Origin: Pukyongia sp963768085
Lineage (GTDB): Bacteria; Bacteroidota; Bacteroidia; Flavobacteriales; Flavobacteriaceae
DNA: 64,000 bases
Reading direction: 5' to 3'
Assembly (NCBI GenBank): GCA_963768085.1
Contig: CAVYGO010000005.1
Location: forward strand, 186,001 to 250,000
Of this stretch, positions 1-9,327 are shown one piece after another; position 1 is the first letter of the stretch, and each line of letters starts with the position of its first letter. The notes beneath the pieces were generated by a model. That model had not been told where the DNA came from. It worked only from the letters and a program-made list of their open reading frames with translations, and ran no database searches. The position numbers and the translations under genes were made by a program.

Positions 1-1
1 C

Positions 2-499
2 GTTGATGGAATTACCCGTCATGGCGGGGGGTATTACATGTACAATACGACGTCCTCCCGAATGACCGAAATTGGAGAAAAAATGGCTCCTATGATGGGA
101 CAGATAGCAGGTTATTTACAGGATAATAATATTAATATGGCCGGAATGCCATTTACCATTTACAACCAAATTGACGAACAAAACGGAACGGTTATCTTCT
201 CTGCTGCCATTCCGGTTGCCGCACGGGTAATAACTCCTCAAGGGAGTCCGGTCCTTTGCAGTTATATGGGGCCTGTAGATGCCTTAAAAACTACGTTAAA
301 AGGAAAGTACGACTATCTATCCCAGGCATATGCAAAAGCCCAGGATTATCTTAAAACAAACAATCTGATGGTCGATCCGGGACGAAAAATGTTCGAAGTG
401 TATGCTAATGATCCGGGTACCGAACCCAATCCTGCCAATTGGATTACCGAGATCTATATTCCAGTATTAACCCCTTCCACACCAGGCTTTAATCAATGA
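2..499 (+). CDS. GyrI-like effector-binding domain protein, 5' truncated
   Basis: The reading frame is open to the left edge of the window, so the N-terminus is missing and the true start lies outside. The visible 166 residues resemble the C-terminal small-molecule-binding (GyrI/AraC effector) half of SRPBCC-GyrI fusion proteins common in Flavobacteriaceae: a conserved stretch around GSPVLCSYMGPVDAL, then a helix, then a C-terminal strand ending with an acidic/aromatic region (NWITEIYIPV). The stop codon overlaps the crcB start as ATGA, indicating translational coupling. The ligand is unknown. Family assignment is moderate because only the C-terminal part is visible. Confidence 0.6.
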   Translation, partial: VDGITRHGGGYYMYNTTSSRMTEIGEKMAPMMGQIAGYLQDNNINMAGMPFTIYNQIDEQNGTVIFSAAIPVAARVITPQGSPVLCSYMGPVDALKTTLKGKYDYLSQAYAKAQDYLKTNNLMVDPGRKMFEVYANDPGTEPNPANWITEIYIPVLTPSTPGFNQ

Positions 500-867
500 A
501 ACACCTCCTATTAATTTTTTTAGGTGGCGGATTAGGAAGTGCGCTGCGCTATGTACTGGGAAAATGGTTGGATGGGATCTATTTGCAATTTCCTGCCGGA
601 ACATTCGTGGTTAATATTGTGGGTAGTTTGGTAATTGGAATTATACTGGGGATGTCTTTAAAAAACAGTGCGGTCTCTCAAAACTTCATATTGTTCACCG
701 CCACTGGATTCTGTGGCGGATTTACAACTTTTTCGGCCTTTGCTTATGAAAACTACGCTTTGCTAAAAAACGGAGAGTTCCTCTCTTTTTCTGTCTATAC
801 CTTTGGAAGTCTCCTTCTTGGAATAAGTGCCGTAATAATCGGAATATGGATTTCGCGACTTATTTAG
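496..867 (+). CDS. crcB: Fluoride ion channel CrcB
   Basis: This 123-residue, four-helix membrane protein matches the CrcB/Fluc family in length and motifs: a glycine-rich N-terminus (GGGLGSALRY), the NIVGS segment in the second helix, and GFCGGFTTFSAF, the family signature that lines the fluoride pore. CrcB works as an antiparallel dual-topology dimer in the inner membrane and exports fluoride passively. The start overlaps the stop of the preceding gene by one base. No fluoride riboswitch is evident upstream. The 3' end overlaps the convergent DUF1684 gene by 8 bases. Confidence 0.95.
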   Translation: MKHLLLIFLGGGLGSALRYVLGKWLDGIYLQFPAGTFVVNIVGSLVIGIILGMSLKNSAVSQNFILFTATGFCGGFTTFSAFAYENYALLKNGEFLSFSVYTFGSLLLGISAVIIGIWISRLI

Positions 868-1465
868 TTTTTTTGTAATCTTTAACACCTGCTTCAATCC
901 TCACAAAAAGATCATTTTCCCGTGGCGGTATCGGACAAGAATAGCGATCACTATATACACAATAAGGATTAAATGCCTTGTTAAAATCCAGTATAAAGCT
1001 GTCTTTTTCAGGGATACTGAATTCGAGATATCTACCGCCACCGTAAGAACCATCACCACTGGTTAGATCGGTAAAGGGAACAAAAAGTATCCTAGATCCC
1101 GATTCATATCCGGAAGGGTCCCTGTATAAATTCAGCATTAGTTCCTTCCCATCCAGTTCGAAGTACGCTTCGCCATATTTTACGTATTCCGCTAATCGTT
1201 CCGTACTGGTTCGTAATAAAAATGGTTTTTCATCCGGCGTACGCACCAGTTTTGCATTTAGGCTGTACTTCAGATTTATAGGATAGAACTCAAGAGCTTC
1301 AAAACTGGCGATTTTATCCAACTTCAACGGAGATGTTTCAGGATTCCTGAATCTTTCATTTTCCGACTCCTGATAAGCAATGATATCCTTCATCAATTTC
1401 CGCTTGTTCTGAGCCACCATAGGTGATAGAAATAAAAATGCAATGATCAGAGTTAAGATTCTCAT
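860..1465 (-). CDS. DUF1684 domain-containing secreted protein
   Basis: The 201-residue protein has a cleavable signal peptide (hydrophobic core LTLIIAFLFLSPMVAQ). The body carries the hallmark C-terminal DUF1684 motif CVYSDRYSCPIPPRENDL followed by a strand and AGVKDY. DUF1684 proteins are widespread in Bacteroidota and Actinobacteria; their biochemical role is not established. Expected location is the periplasm or outer-membrane periplasmic face. It is transcribed convergently to crcB with an 8-base overlap. No operon partner is visible on its strand. Confidence 0.85.
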   Translation of the reverse strand: MRILTLIIAFLFLSPMVAQNKRKLMKDIIAYQESENERFRNPETSPLKLDKIASFEALEFYPINLKYSLNAKLVRTPDEKPFLLRTSTERLAEYVKYGEAYFELDGKELMLNLYRDPSGYESGSRILFVPFTDLTSGDGSYGGGRYLEFSIPEKDSFILDFNKAFNPYCVYSDRYSCPIPPRENDLFVRIEAGVKDYKKTK

Positions 1466-1512
1466 ATTCCGAATTTAGTAAATATTGATAAATTACTTCA
1501 GAAAATAATTAT

Positions 1513-1520
1513 TACTTTTG
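1513..1520 (+). promoter_or_regulatory. Candidate -7 promoter box (TACTTTTG)
   Basis: TACTTTTG matches the Bacteroidota housekeeping -7 consensus TAnnTTTG exactly. A TTG lies about 25 bases upstream, longer than the usual 19-20 spacing, so the -33 element is weak. It would drive the short leader ORF at 1538 and, by read-through, the MFS gene. Confidence 0.45.
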
Positions 1521-1537
1521 GAATTCAAACAGACACA

Positions 1538-1612
1538 ATGTTAGTCAATACATATACACAAACCGTAAAGCAAGTTACTCGAGACCGAGAACTACGGCGA
1601 TGTATCTATTGA
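1538..1612 (+). CDS. Possible 24-residue leader peptide
   Basis: An ATG-initiated ORF of 24 codons, rich in Arg, Thr, Val and Tyr (it ends RELRRCIY), begins 18 bases after a good -7 box and ends about 30 bases before a strong terminator-like hairpin. The arrangement promoter, short ORF, hairpin, transporter gene is typical of transcription attenuators. No run of a single regulatory amino acid is present, though the RDRELRRC segment is arginine-rich. I do not recognise the peptide, and it may not be translated. Confidence 0.3.
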   Translation: MLVNTYTQTVKQVTRDRELRRCIY

Positions 1613-1642
1613 TTTATGTAAGTATAAATTATATCAATTTGA

Positions 1643-1675
1643 AAACGTCCCGGTAGCCGCCGGGACGTTTTACTT
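1643..1675 (+). terminator. Strong hairpin / Rho-independent terminator or attenuator
   Basis: A perfect 11-bp inverted repeat (AAACGTCCCGG ... CCGGGACGTTT) with a 6-base loop is followed by TACTTTTATA. It sits between the short ORF at 1538 and the MFS gene at 1693. It could end a small transcript or attenuate transcription into the transporter. Confidence 0.75.
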
Positions 1676-1692
1676 TTATAGAACGACCATAA

Positions 1693-2916
1693 ATGAAAAG
1701 GCTATTTAACTCTTATATTAACAACTTCACGGGACTTACGAGGGAGATCTGGTTACTCTCCCTTGTTACCTTCATTAACAGGGCCGGTGCTATGGTGATA
1801 CCCTTTTTGTCACTTTACCTGGTAAAGGCCAAGGGATTTACCCTACCACAGGTTGGTTGGATTATGAGTTGTTATGGAGTTGGTTCACTTGCAGGTACTT
1901 ATGTTGGCGGATGGCTTACAGACCGCATCGGGTTTCACAAAGTTATCATTCTTAGTTTATTTCTGGGTGGTTTGGGTTTTATTGGAATTCAGTTCCTCGA
2001 TACTTTTTATAGCGTATGCATTGGAATTTTTATCGCGATCTTCCTGGTGGATTCTTACCGCCCGGCCATATTCGTAGCTTGTGATGCCTACAGTAAACCG
2101 GAAAATATAACACGTAGTATCGCCTTGATCCGACTTGCGATAAATTTAGGTTTTTCCATCGGACCCGTACTGGGAGGTATTATCATTGCAAGGATCAATT
2201 ATAGTGCTTTATTCTGGATCGATGGGGTGACCTGTGTCATAGCGGCTGCTTTGCTCTATATGGTCCTGAAACCTAAAAAGGTTAATAAAGAAATGGAAAA
2301 AGAGGAGGTTTTGAAGGAAGGGCTCCCGCCGTTAAGGAATTTTGCTTACATGATCTTTTTCCTGATCATGGTAGTGAATGGGATTATGTTCATCCAGTAT
2401 TTTTCGGTGATGCCACTGTATTATAAAGATGTGCATTTGCTTTCTGAAGATCTCATCGGAGGTTTACTCTTTATTAATGGCGCAGTAATAGTTATCATGG
2501 AAATGCCTCTGGTAGGATGGCTGGAACGCATACAGATATCGAGAACGATCGCCACCTTCTGGGGCGTAGTATTCCTGGCATTAAGTTTCATTGTACTGAA
2601 CTTAAGCAGCTGGACAGGGGTATTAATTATTGGGATGCTCTTAATGACATTGGGAGAAATGATAGGCTCCCCTTTTGCCAATGCCCTGGCGCTATCTATG
2701 TCTCCTAAAGGGCGAAAAGGCAGTTATATGGGAGTATTCAGTATGAGTTTTTCATTGTCTCATATTATTGGCCATAACAGCGGCATGAACCTGGTAAATT
2801 CCTTCGGATACGACACAACCTGGAATATTATGTTCTATGTTTTAATAGGAGTAGCGCTACTCACTATATTCCTGTATCGATTCCTGAAAAAATCAGCTAA
2901 CTTTACTTCTTATTAA
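1693..2916 (+). CDS. MFS transporter
   Basis: A 407-residue, roughly twelve-helix inner-membrane protein of the major facilitator superfamily. The segment GGWLTDRIG at about residues 76-84 is the loop 2-3 motif A variant. A hydrophilic central loop (about 190-215, Lys/Glu rich) separates the two six-helix bundles. Length is typical of drug/sugar efflux-type carriers. Substrate cannot be deduced. It follows a terminator-like hairpin and is followed 8 bases later by a DJ-1-like lipoprotein gene, suggesting co-transcription. Confidence 0.88.
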   Translation: MKRLFNSYINNFTGLTREIWLLSLVTFINRAGAMVIPFLSLYLVKAKGFTLPQVGWIMSCYGVGSLAGTYVGGWLTDRIGFHKVIILSLFLGGLGFIGIQFLDTFYSVCIGIFIAIFLVDSYRPAIFVACDAYSKPENITRSIALIRLAINLGFSIGPVLGGIIIARINYSALFWIDGVTCVIAAALLYMVLKPKKVNKEMEKEEVLKEGLPPLRNFAYMIFFLIMVVNGIMFIQYFSVMPLYYKDVHLLSEDLIGGLLFINGAVIVIMEMPLVGWLERIQISRTIATFWGVVFLALSFIVLNLSSWTGVLIIGMLLMTLGEMIGSPFANALALSMSPKGRKGSYMGVFSMSFSLSHIIGHNSGMNLVNSFGYDTTWNIMFYVLIGVALLTIFLYRFLKKSANFTSY

Positions 2917-2924
2917 GATACACT

Positions 2925-3674
2925 ATGAGACTATTTTTTCTATTATCTATGTTCTTCGTAATGTTGAGCTGCGGTCATTCACCTGATGAAAAATTTCATG
3001 AGGATATGACTAATTCTGAAGTTAAGAAATCATTCCCGAAGCTGGATTCATCGCGCTACAATGTTGCCTTCCTAATTATGGATGGTGTATACAATACAGA
3101 ACTAACGGCTCCTTACGATATATTTCAACACACCGTTTTCAGGGAAGGGATCAAGGCTATGAATGTTTTTACAGTGGCAAAAACGGATGACGCTATTACC
3201 TCTTTTGAAGGTATGCGGATTCTTCCGGATTTCAACTATACGAAAGACAGCATCCCAAAGATAGATATCCTGGTAGTGCCTAGTGCAGAACATCACCTGG
3301 ACAGCGACCTTGACGATTTAGAAATGCTAAAATTCGTAAGAAAAGCAGATAAAGAAGCGCTTTATGTTACCTCGCATTGTGATGGCGCTTTCGTACTTGC
3401 CAAAGCAGGATTACTGAATACTTCGGCCTCCACTACTTTTCCCAGTGATATTGAGACCATGAGGGACATGTTCCCTTCGCTGGATGTTCGGAACGATGTT
3501 TTGTTTGTCCATGACGGAAAATATATAACCTCAGCCGGAGGTGCTAAAAGTTTCGAAGCTGCTCTTTATTTATGTGAATACTTATATGGTGCTGAAATTG
3601 CACGCTCTCTGGCGGGAGGACTGGTGATCGACTGGGACCTTTCCAAGGTGCCGCATACTGTTATCCCTCAGTGA
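2925..3674 (+). CDS. DJ-1/PfpI family lipoprotein
   Basis: The 249-residue protein starts with a lipoprotein signal (FFLLSMFFVMLSCG, lipobox Cys about residue 16), so the mature protein is probably membrane-anchored in the periplasm. The body has the class I glutamine amidotransferase-like fold of DJ-1/PfpI and of the N-terminal domain of AraC-type GlxA regulators: start of the domain at VAFLIMDGVYNTEL, and a nucleophile elbow SHCDGAFVLAKAGLL with the conserved cysteine. No HTH is present. Enzymatic role is unknown. It overlaps the convergent Lrp-type regulator by 14 bases. Confidence 0.8.
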   Translation: MRLFFLLSMFFVMLSCGHSPDEKFHEDMTNSEVKKSFPKLDSSRYNVAFLIMDGVYNTELTAPYDIFQHTVFREGIKAMNVFTVAKTDDAITSFEGMRILPDFNYTKDSIPKIDILVVPSAEHHLDSDLDDLEMLKFVRKADKEALYVTSHCDGAFVLAKAGLLNTSASTTFPSDIETMRDMFPSLDVRNDVLFVHDGKYITSAGGAKSFEAALYLCEYLYGAEIARSLAGGLVIDWDLSKVPHTVIPQ

Positions 3675-4119
3675 CCGTCCTTACAGGTTTGATAGCCCTG
3701 TTCGCAATTATATGCGATAAAACGATCTGTGTTTTTGTTTCCCCGTAGATGATTAACTGGTCGATAAAAGACTCCAGGTGTTTCTGGTTCTCCAGAACCA
3801 CTTCCATAATGATATTCTCATTGCCGGTAATACGATAACAGTTAAGTACTTCATCATAATCTTTTACCTTTTCCAAAAATGGCTTTAGTTTTCCCATAAA
3901 CGCCCTGAGAATGATAATTGCCTTAAGCTGATAACCCGCTTCAAAGGGTGAAATGACGGTTTTGTAACCATGAATCAAACCTGAATCCTCCATCTTCCGA
4001 ATACGCTCCGTCACAGCCGGCGAACTAACCCCAACTTGACGTCCTATCTCAGCACTGGACATGCGGGCATTAACCTGTAAGCATTTCAGTATTTTCCGGT
4101 TTAGCAAGTCAATTTTCAT
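3661..4119 (-). CDS. Lrp/AsnC family transcriptional regulator
   Basis: A 152-residue protein with an N-terminal winged HTH (about residues 1-60; SSAEIGRQVGVSSPAVTERI covers the recognition helix) and a C-terminal RAM/AsnC ligand-binding domain (NIIMEVVLENQKHLESFIDQL region at about 105-125). Such regulators form dimers or octamers that sense amino acids. The gene is convergent with the DJ-1-like gene and divergent from the hypothetical gene at 4244. Its ligand and regulon cannot be read from sequence. Confidence 0.92.
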   Translation of the reverse strand: MKIDLLNRKILKCLQVNARMSSAEIGRQVGVSSPAVTERIRKMEDSGLIHGYKTVISPFEAGYQLKAIIILRAFMGKLKPFLEKVKDYDEVLNCYRITGNENIIMEVVLENQKHLESFIDQLIIYGETKTQIVLSHIIANRAIKPVRTVTEG

Positions 4120-4156
4120 TTTAAGGATATCTGATTAAAATATTTAATTATTAAAG

Positions 4157-4164
4157 CAAAAATA
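4157..4164 (-). promoter_or_regulatory. Candidate -7 box for the Lrp-type gene
   Basis: On the minus strand TATTTTTG matches TAnnTTTG about 38 bases before the regulator's ATG. No clear -33 TTTG is seen at the usual spacing. Confidence 0.4.
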
Positions 4165-4208
4165 CAATTTTAATTTAATTTCAATACCGAAATCGATTTA
4201 GTTAGTGG

Positions 4209-4216
4209 TAAATTTG
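4209..4216 (+). promoter_or_regulatory. Candidate -7 box for the gene at 4244
   Basis: TAAATTTG fits TAnnTTTG, 28 bases before the ATG of the hypothetical gene. The intergenic space is AT-rich and shared with the divergent regulator, so either gene could be autoregulated from here. Confidence 0.4.
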
Positions 4217-4243
4217 AGTGATTAAAAAATTGCATGCTCCAAA

Positions 4244-4639
4244 ATGATTCCTAGTTTTCCAAATAAGCTACCGCCTTCGCCTATTTATAAAAAGGCGCAG
4301 GACATTTTTACCCTTTCCCGTCATATTTCATTCTATATAACGGATGACCTTGCTGTGCTGCGAGAGGATGGTAATGAAGACCCGTCTATTTATTTTGGCG
4401 GAGATATCGTACAGCAATCGATATCACTCGCCCCGGAAATCCTAAAAGCAGAGAGCCAGACCTTTGTAGAAGAAAAGCACAAGTATGCTGCATCCGTCAC
4501 AAATCTGGTGAACCGTCTTTACAAAAACTGTGAACGGCTGGAACTGTCTAATACTAATGGTAAAGATTTTCTTCCCATCCTGAGAGGTGAGATCAAAAAA
4601 TTCAGAAAGCTACAGCGCCACTGGATGTTGACGCTATAA
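4244..4639 (+). CDS. Conserved hypothetical protein (131 aa)
   Basis: I do not recognise this protein. It has no signal peptide or membrane helix, so it is probably cytoplasmic. The first 25 residues are Pro-rich (FPNKLPPSPIYKK), the centre is acidic (LREDGNEDPSIYFGGD), and the second half is helical and basic, ending in KIKKFRKLQRHWMLTL-like sequence. Composition and codon use match neighbouring genes. It stands alone, divergent from the Lrp-type regulator, which may control it. A promoter-like TAAATTTG precedes it. Confidence 0.65.
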   Translation: MIPSFPNKLPPSPIYKKAQDIFTLSRHISFYITDDLAVLREDGNEDPSIYFGGDIVQQSISLAPEILKAESQTFVEEKHKYAASVTNLVNRLYKNCERLELSNTNGKDFLPILRGEIKKFRKLQRHWMLTL

Positions 4640-4732
4640 ATCGCAATCATTCTTTAAGAAAATTAAACGCGCCGTCAACGCTCGGGATAAGCTACTCACA
4701 CACTGTTCCATTCCGAAAAAGTGGTTCTCTGC

Positions 4733-7700
4733 TTACATATTGCGTCTGTACTGGCCTCCTACTTTAAATAGGGCATTCGTGATCTGTCCCAGGGAGCAGT
4801 ATTTGGTAGCTTCCATCAAGTGATCGAAAAGATTCTCATTGTGAATGGCGGCATGCTGTACCTCTTTGATCACTTGAGCGGCTTTTTGCTCATAAGTATT
4901 CTGAAGATTCTTTAGCGTATTGATCTGCTGTTGTTTTTCCTCTTCCGTGGCACGGATCACTTCAACCGGCAAAATGGTTGGTGAGCCCTTACTGCTCAGG
5001 AAGGTATTAACCCCAATGATCGGGAATTCACCGTTGTGCTTTAAAGTTTCATAATACAGGCTCTCTTCCTGGATCTTACTGCGCTGATACATCGTTTCCA
5101 TGGCTCCCAGGACGCCGCCCCGCTCCGTGATACGATCGAATTCTTCCAACACAGCATCCTCCACCAGGTCGGTAAGTTCTTCAATAATAAAGGAGCCCTG
5201 AATAGGATTTTCGTTCTTAGCAAGACCTAGTTCTTTATTGATGATCAGCTGGATCGCCATCGCCCTTCGCACACTTTCTTCCGTGGGTGTCGTTATAGCT
5301 TCGTCGTAGGCGTTGGTATGTAGCGAATTACAATTATCGTAAATAGCGTAAAGTGCTTGCAGCGTAGTCCGAATATCATTGAAATCAATTTCCTGAGCGT
5401 GCAAAGATCTTCCTGAAGTCTGAATGTGATATTTCAACATCTGAGCACGTGGATTCGCACCGTATTTGTGTTTTAATGCTTTGGACCAAATTTTCCGCGC
5501 TACGCGTCCTATCACCGAATACTCCGGATCTATACCATTGCTAAAGAAGAACGATAAGTTCGGTCCGAATTTATTAATGTCCATTCCACGCGACAAATAG
5601 TACTCCACATAGGTGAAACCATTGGCAAGGGTAAAAGCAAGTTGAGTGATAGGATTGGCACCTGCCTCAGCAATGTGATATCCGGAAATCGAAACCGAAT
5701 AGAAGTTACGCACGTTGTTCTCAATAAAATATTCCTGAACATCTCCCATCAGGCGCAACGCAAATTCGGTAGAGAAAATACAGGTATTTTGTGCCTGATC
5801 TTCCTTCAGGATATCGGCTTGCACGGTCCCTCTAACCTGGTTGAGGGTTTCTGTTTTGATCTTTTCATAAATATTTTCCGGCAGTACCTGGTCCCCGGTT
5901 ACACCTAAAAGCAGTAGTCCCAATCCGTCATTTCCTTCAGGAAGATTCTCCCTGATACCGCGGACGATCGGTTCCTTTATCCTTATAAATTTTATCGATC
6001 TTTTTCCCGATCTCTTTTTCGATCCCCTGCTCTTTAATGTACTTTTCACAGTTTTGATCGATGGCAGCATTCATAAAGAATCCCAGCAGCATAGGTGCAG
6101 GACCGTTGATAGTCATACTCACGGAGGTCATCGCATCACTAAGATCGAAACCTGAATATAATTTCTTAGCATCGTCCAGGCAACAAATAGACACCCCGGC
6201 ATTCCCAATCTTTCCGTAGATATCGGGTCGGTGATCAGGATCGTTCCCATACAGTGTTACGCTATCGAAAGCAGTGGATAAACGCTTTGCCGGCATGCCA
6301 AGGCTCACGTAGTGAAAACGCCTGTTGGTCCGTTCCGGACCTCCTTCTCCTGCAAACATGCGGGTTGGGTCTTCACCAGTTCGCTTAAAAGGATACAGTC
6401 CGGAGGTGTATGGAAATTCACCCGGAACATTTTCCTGAAGGGTCCATCGCAATATATCTCCCCAGGCCTCATATTTGGGAAGCGCTACCTTGGGAATCTG
6501 GGAATGGGAAAGCGATTCGGTATGGGTGTCGATTCGGATCTCCTTTCCTCTCACTTTAAAACTGTAGATCGGTGCTTTATAACGATTTACTTTTTCGTTC
6601 CATCCTGTGATAACTTCCCAGTTATATGGATCCAGGTCCATTTTTAATCGGTCGAATTCTGCCAGCAGTAATCGCAGGAATTCTTTTTTCTCTTCTGAAT
6701 ACGATGATGAACCGAATTCCAAACCTAATTTTCCAATTTCAGGTTTTAACCCCAGAACAGATTCAATGGTCTTGTAGATCCCAAAGAGCTTTTGAGCCAC
6801 TGCGACCTGAGCATCAGCTGTCGAATCGTAGAATCGATTATTCTCGGCAATTTCAGAAAGATAGCGTGTTCGAGCTGGTGGGATCACAAAGATCTTTTCA
6901 GACATTTCGTCGCTGATCGTGTAGTTACTTTTTAATTTGGAATCTGTTTTTTCATTCAACAAGTCCATCACTGCCTTGTACAGCTTGTTCATACCCGGAT
7001 CATTGAACTGTGATGCGATCGTACCATAGACTGGTAAATCCTCCTGAGGTGTGTCCCATAGATTATGGTTTCGCATATACTGCTTTTTCACATCCCTGAG
7101 CGCGTCGAGAGAACCTCTTTTGTCGAATTTGTTAATCGCCACCAGATCTGCAAAATCGAGCATATCGATCTTTTCCAGTTGAGTGGCCGCGCCGAATTCC
7201 GGAGTCATTACGTATAGGGATACGTCACTGTGTTCAAGAATTTCGGTATCACTTTGACCAATACCCGAAGTCTCCAGGATAATGAGGTCGTATTCGGCAG
7301 CTTTTAGAACTTCAATAGCTTCGGAAACATATTTAGAAAGGGCCAGATTACTCTGGCGGGTGGCCAGACTCCGCATATACACCCTGGGTGAGTTGATGGC
7401 ATTCATTCGAATACGATCCCCTAATAAAGCTCCTCCGGTCTTTCGTTTCGATGGATCTACCGAAATCAATCCGATGGTTTTATCAGAGAAATCGATCAGG
7501 AATCGGCGTACCATTTCATCCACCAGCGACGATTTGCCCGAACCCCCTGTGCCGGTGATCCCCAGGACGGGAGTGGTTCTATTTTTATTCTTCTCGTGAA
7601 TTTTATCCAGCGCTTCCTTCGCGATATCGGGAAAATTCTCTGCCGATGAGATCACTCGGGCTATCGCATGTGGATCTTTTTTTGAAAGGTGATCAATTTC

Positions 7701-8159
7701 ACCATTCAGGGAGTCACCAATGGCAAAATCGGATTTCTCCACCAGATCGTTGATCATTCCTTGCAGCCCCATTTCCCTTCCGTCGTCGGGGGAATAAATG
7801 CGAGTTATCCCATAATCCATTAGATCTTTAATTTCCGAAGGAAGAATTACGCCACCGCCGCCTCCGAAAATCTTGATATGTCCGGCACCTTTCTCCTGCA
7901 GAAGATCGAACATGTATTTAAAGTATTCGTTATGACCTCCCTGGTAGGAAGTCATAGCAATCGCATTAGCATCTTCCTGAATAGCCGTATTCACAACCTC
8001 TTCAACACTTCGGTCGTGCCCTAAATGTATTACTTCAACGCCCGTAGCCTGAATGATCCGCCGCATAATATTGATCGCAGCATCGTGACCGTCAAACAGC
8101 GAGGCCGCTGTTACGATACGTACTTTATTTTTAGGTTTGTACGGAGTAGATTGCTGCAT
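4733..8159 (-). pseudogene. icmF: Fused isobutyryl-CoA mutase IcmF, interrupted by one frameshift
   Basis: Two overlapping minus-strand frames together encode one protein of about 1,140 residues, the usual IcmF length. Order: N-terminal adenosylcobalamin-binding domain (FDGHDAAINI with the cobalt-ligating His), a MeaB-like GTPase chaperone (GTGGSGKSSLVDE P-loop), then the acyl-CoA mutase barrel (for example GLGLLLLGVTGDQV and IFSTEFALRLMGDVQEY). IcmF interconverts isobutyryl- and n-butyryl-CoA and can act on isovaleryl/pivalyl-CoA, linking branched-chain and fatty-acid catabolism. The frames switch near 5945: removing one T on the coding strand gives YQGELPEGNDGL, as expected for the family. 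ATG at 8159 is preferred to the upstream TTG at 8189. A single indel may be a sequencing error or a real lesion. Confidence 0.88.
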
Positions 8160-8273
8160 TTGTAAATTCTGATTAAAAAAGTTGAACAAATTTACTAAAA
8201 AGCTACCAAACTAAGCGTTTAACCGAAGATTTAGCATATAGAAAAAAAAGATAAAAGTCGTTTGAATATTGAA

Positions 8274-8281
8274 TATTTTTG
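8274..8281 (+). promoter_or_regulatory. Candidate -7 box (TATTTTTG)
   Basis: TATTTTTG matches TAnnTTTG, 44 bases before the start of the secreted protein at 8325. The surroundings are very AT-rich and contain repeated GAATATT motifs. Confidence 0.45.
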
Positions 8282-8324
8282 TATATTGCGAGTTGAATAT
8301 TAAACAACATATAACTTATTTATT

Positions 8325-9236
8325 ATGAAAAAAATTTACATTTTGGCTCTTGCACTATGTGCATTTGCTTTTTCTAACGTGAACGCTCAGATAGTTGACG
8401 ACAACATGGAGTTCTATAATTTAGGCGAAATGGGAACTCAGAATCCTGGAACTTGGACAAGTTGGACCAACGATGGTGGTGCAACGCCTGATGGCTTTGT
8501 AGTTACTGATGTTGAAAGTAATTCAGGAGATCAATCAATTCTTTCTGAAGGAGACCAAGGTCGTGATCCAGTAATGCTTTTAGGAAACCAAACTTCTGGT
8601 GACTATTCAGTACGATGGGAATTTTTTATCCCTACGGGTAAAGAAGGATACCTTAACATTCAAGGTGAAACTCCACCAGTAGGAACAGCCTTTACTGGAA
8701 TATTTAATTCAGGTAATATCTATTTTAACGAAGTGGGTGCAAACCCTGGCGTAATTTCAGATTCTAATGGAGATCTAAGTATGCTGACATTCCCAGCAGA
8801 TGAGTGGTTTACTGTTTTACTCTATGTAGATGTGGATGCTTTAACTTACGAATTTACAATTGGTGGTGTGACATCACCTCCCGCTGCTTTCAATGGTGAC
8901 ACGACTCTAGGAGGTCTTAACTTTTTCCCTGGGTGTGCATGTAGCGAAATGTACGTAGATGATATGTATTACGATTCTGGTGTTCTTCTTGCTAATAACG
9001 ACTTCGATGAAGTTGCAGTATCTGTTTACCCGAACCCAGTTCAGGACATCCTTAACATCAGCACTGCGTCTGTTGTAGAGAGTGTAGTTGTTTATGACGT
9101 GCTTGGAAAAGTAGTGCTTCAGACTCAACCTGACAGTGTTTCTCCAACTATCGACATGAGCAGCCTTTCTTCTGGTGCTTACATGGTACAGGTAACTGTT
9201 GGAAATACAACTAAAACTGTAAAAGTTGTTAAGTAA
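8325..9236 (+). CDS. Secreted protein with T9SS type A C-terminal sorting domain
   Basis: 303 residues. An N-terminal signal peptide (ILALALCAFAFSNVNAQ) is followed by a beta-rich domain of about 200 residues rich in Gly, Asp, Trp and aromatics that resembles a concanavalin/LamG-like jelly roll. The last 70 residues are a type IX secretion sorting domain: VSVYPNPVQDILNIS, VVYDVLGKVV, LSSGAYMVQV and a basic end TKTVKVVK. The protein should cross the outer membrane by T9SS and be released or attached at the surface. Function of the jelly-roll domain is unknown. It is monocistronic, with its own promoter box and terminator. Confidence 0.85.
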   Translation: MKKIYILALALCAFAFSNVNAQIVDDNMEFYNLGEMGTQNPGTWTSWTNDGGATPDGFVVTDVESNSGDQSILSEGDQGRDPVMLLGNQTSGDYSVRWEFFIPTGKEGYLNIQGETPPVGTAFTGIFNSGNIYFNEVGANPGVISDSNGDLSMLTFPADEWFTVLLYVDVDALTYEFTIGGVTSPPAAFNGDTTLGGLNFFPGCACSEMYVDDMYYDSGVLLANNDFDEVAVSVYPNPVQDILNISTASVVESVVVYDVLGKVVLQTQPDSVSPTIDMSSLSSGAYMVQVTVGNTTKTVKVVK

Positions 9237-9270
9237 TTAATAACTACTGAAAGTAACATTATACTTTTAT

Positions 9271-9299
9271 AAAAGCCCTTCGTACGAAGGGCTTTTTTT
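9271..9299 (+). terminator. Rho-independent terminator
   Basis: AAAGCCCTTCG TA CGAAGGGCTTT forms a perfect 11-bp stem followed by a T-run. It lies 35 bases after the T9SS cargo gene. Confidence 0.9.
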
Positions 9300-9327
9300 A
9301 TACTTACCAACTCTTAATTATACTTCC

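Noticed and set aside
496..867. Fluoride riboswitch controlling crcB
   Set aside because: crcB starts inside the preceding stop codon, leaving no untranslated leader for one.
8160..8189. TTG start of icmF at 8189
   Set aside because: The ten extra residues precede the cobalamin domain without similarity, and a -7-like box overlaps that TTG; the ATG at 8159 is better.
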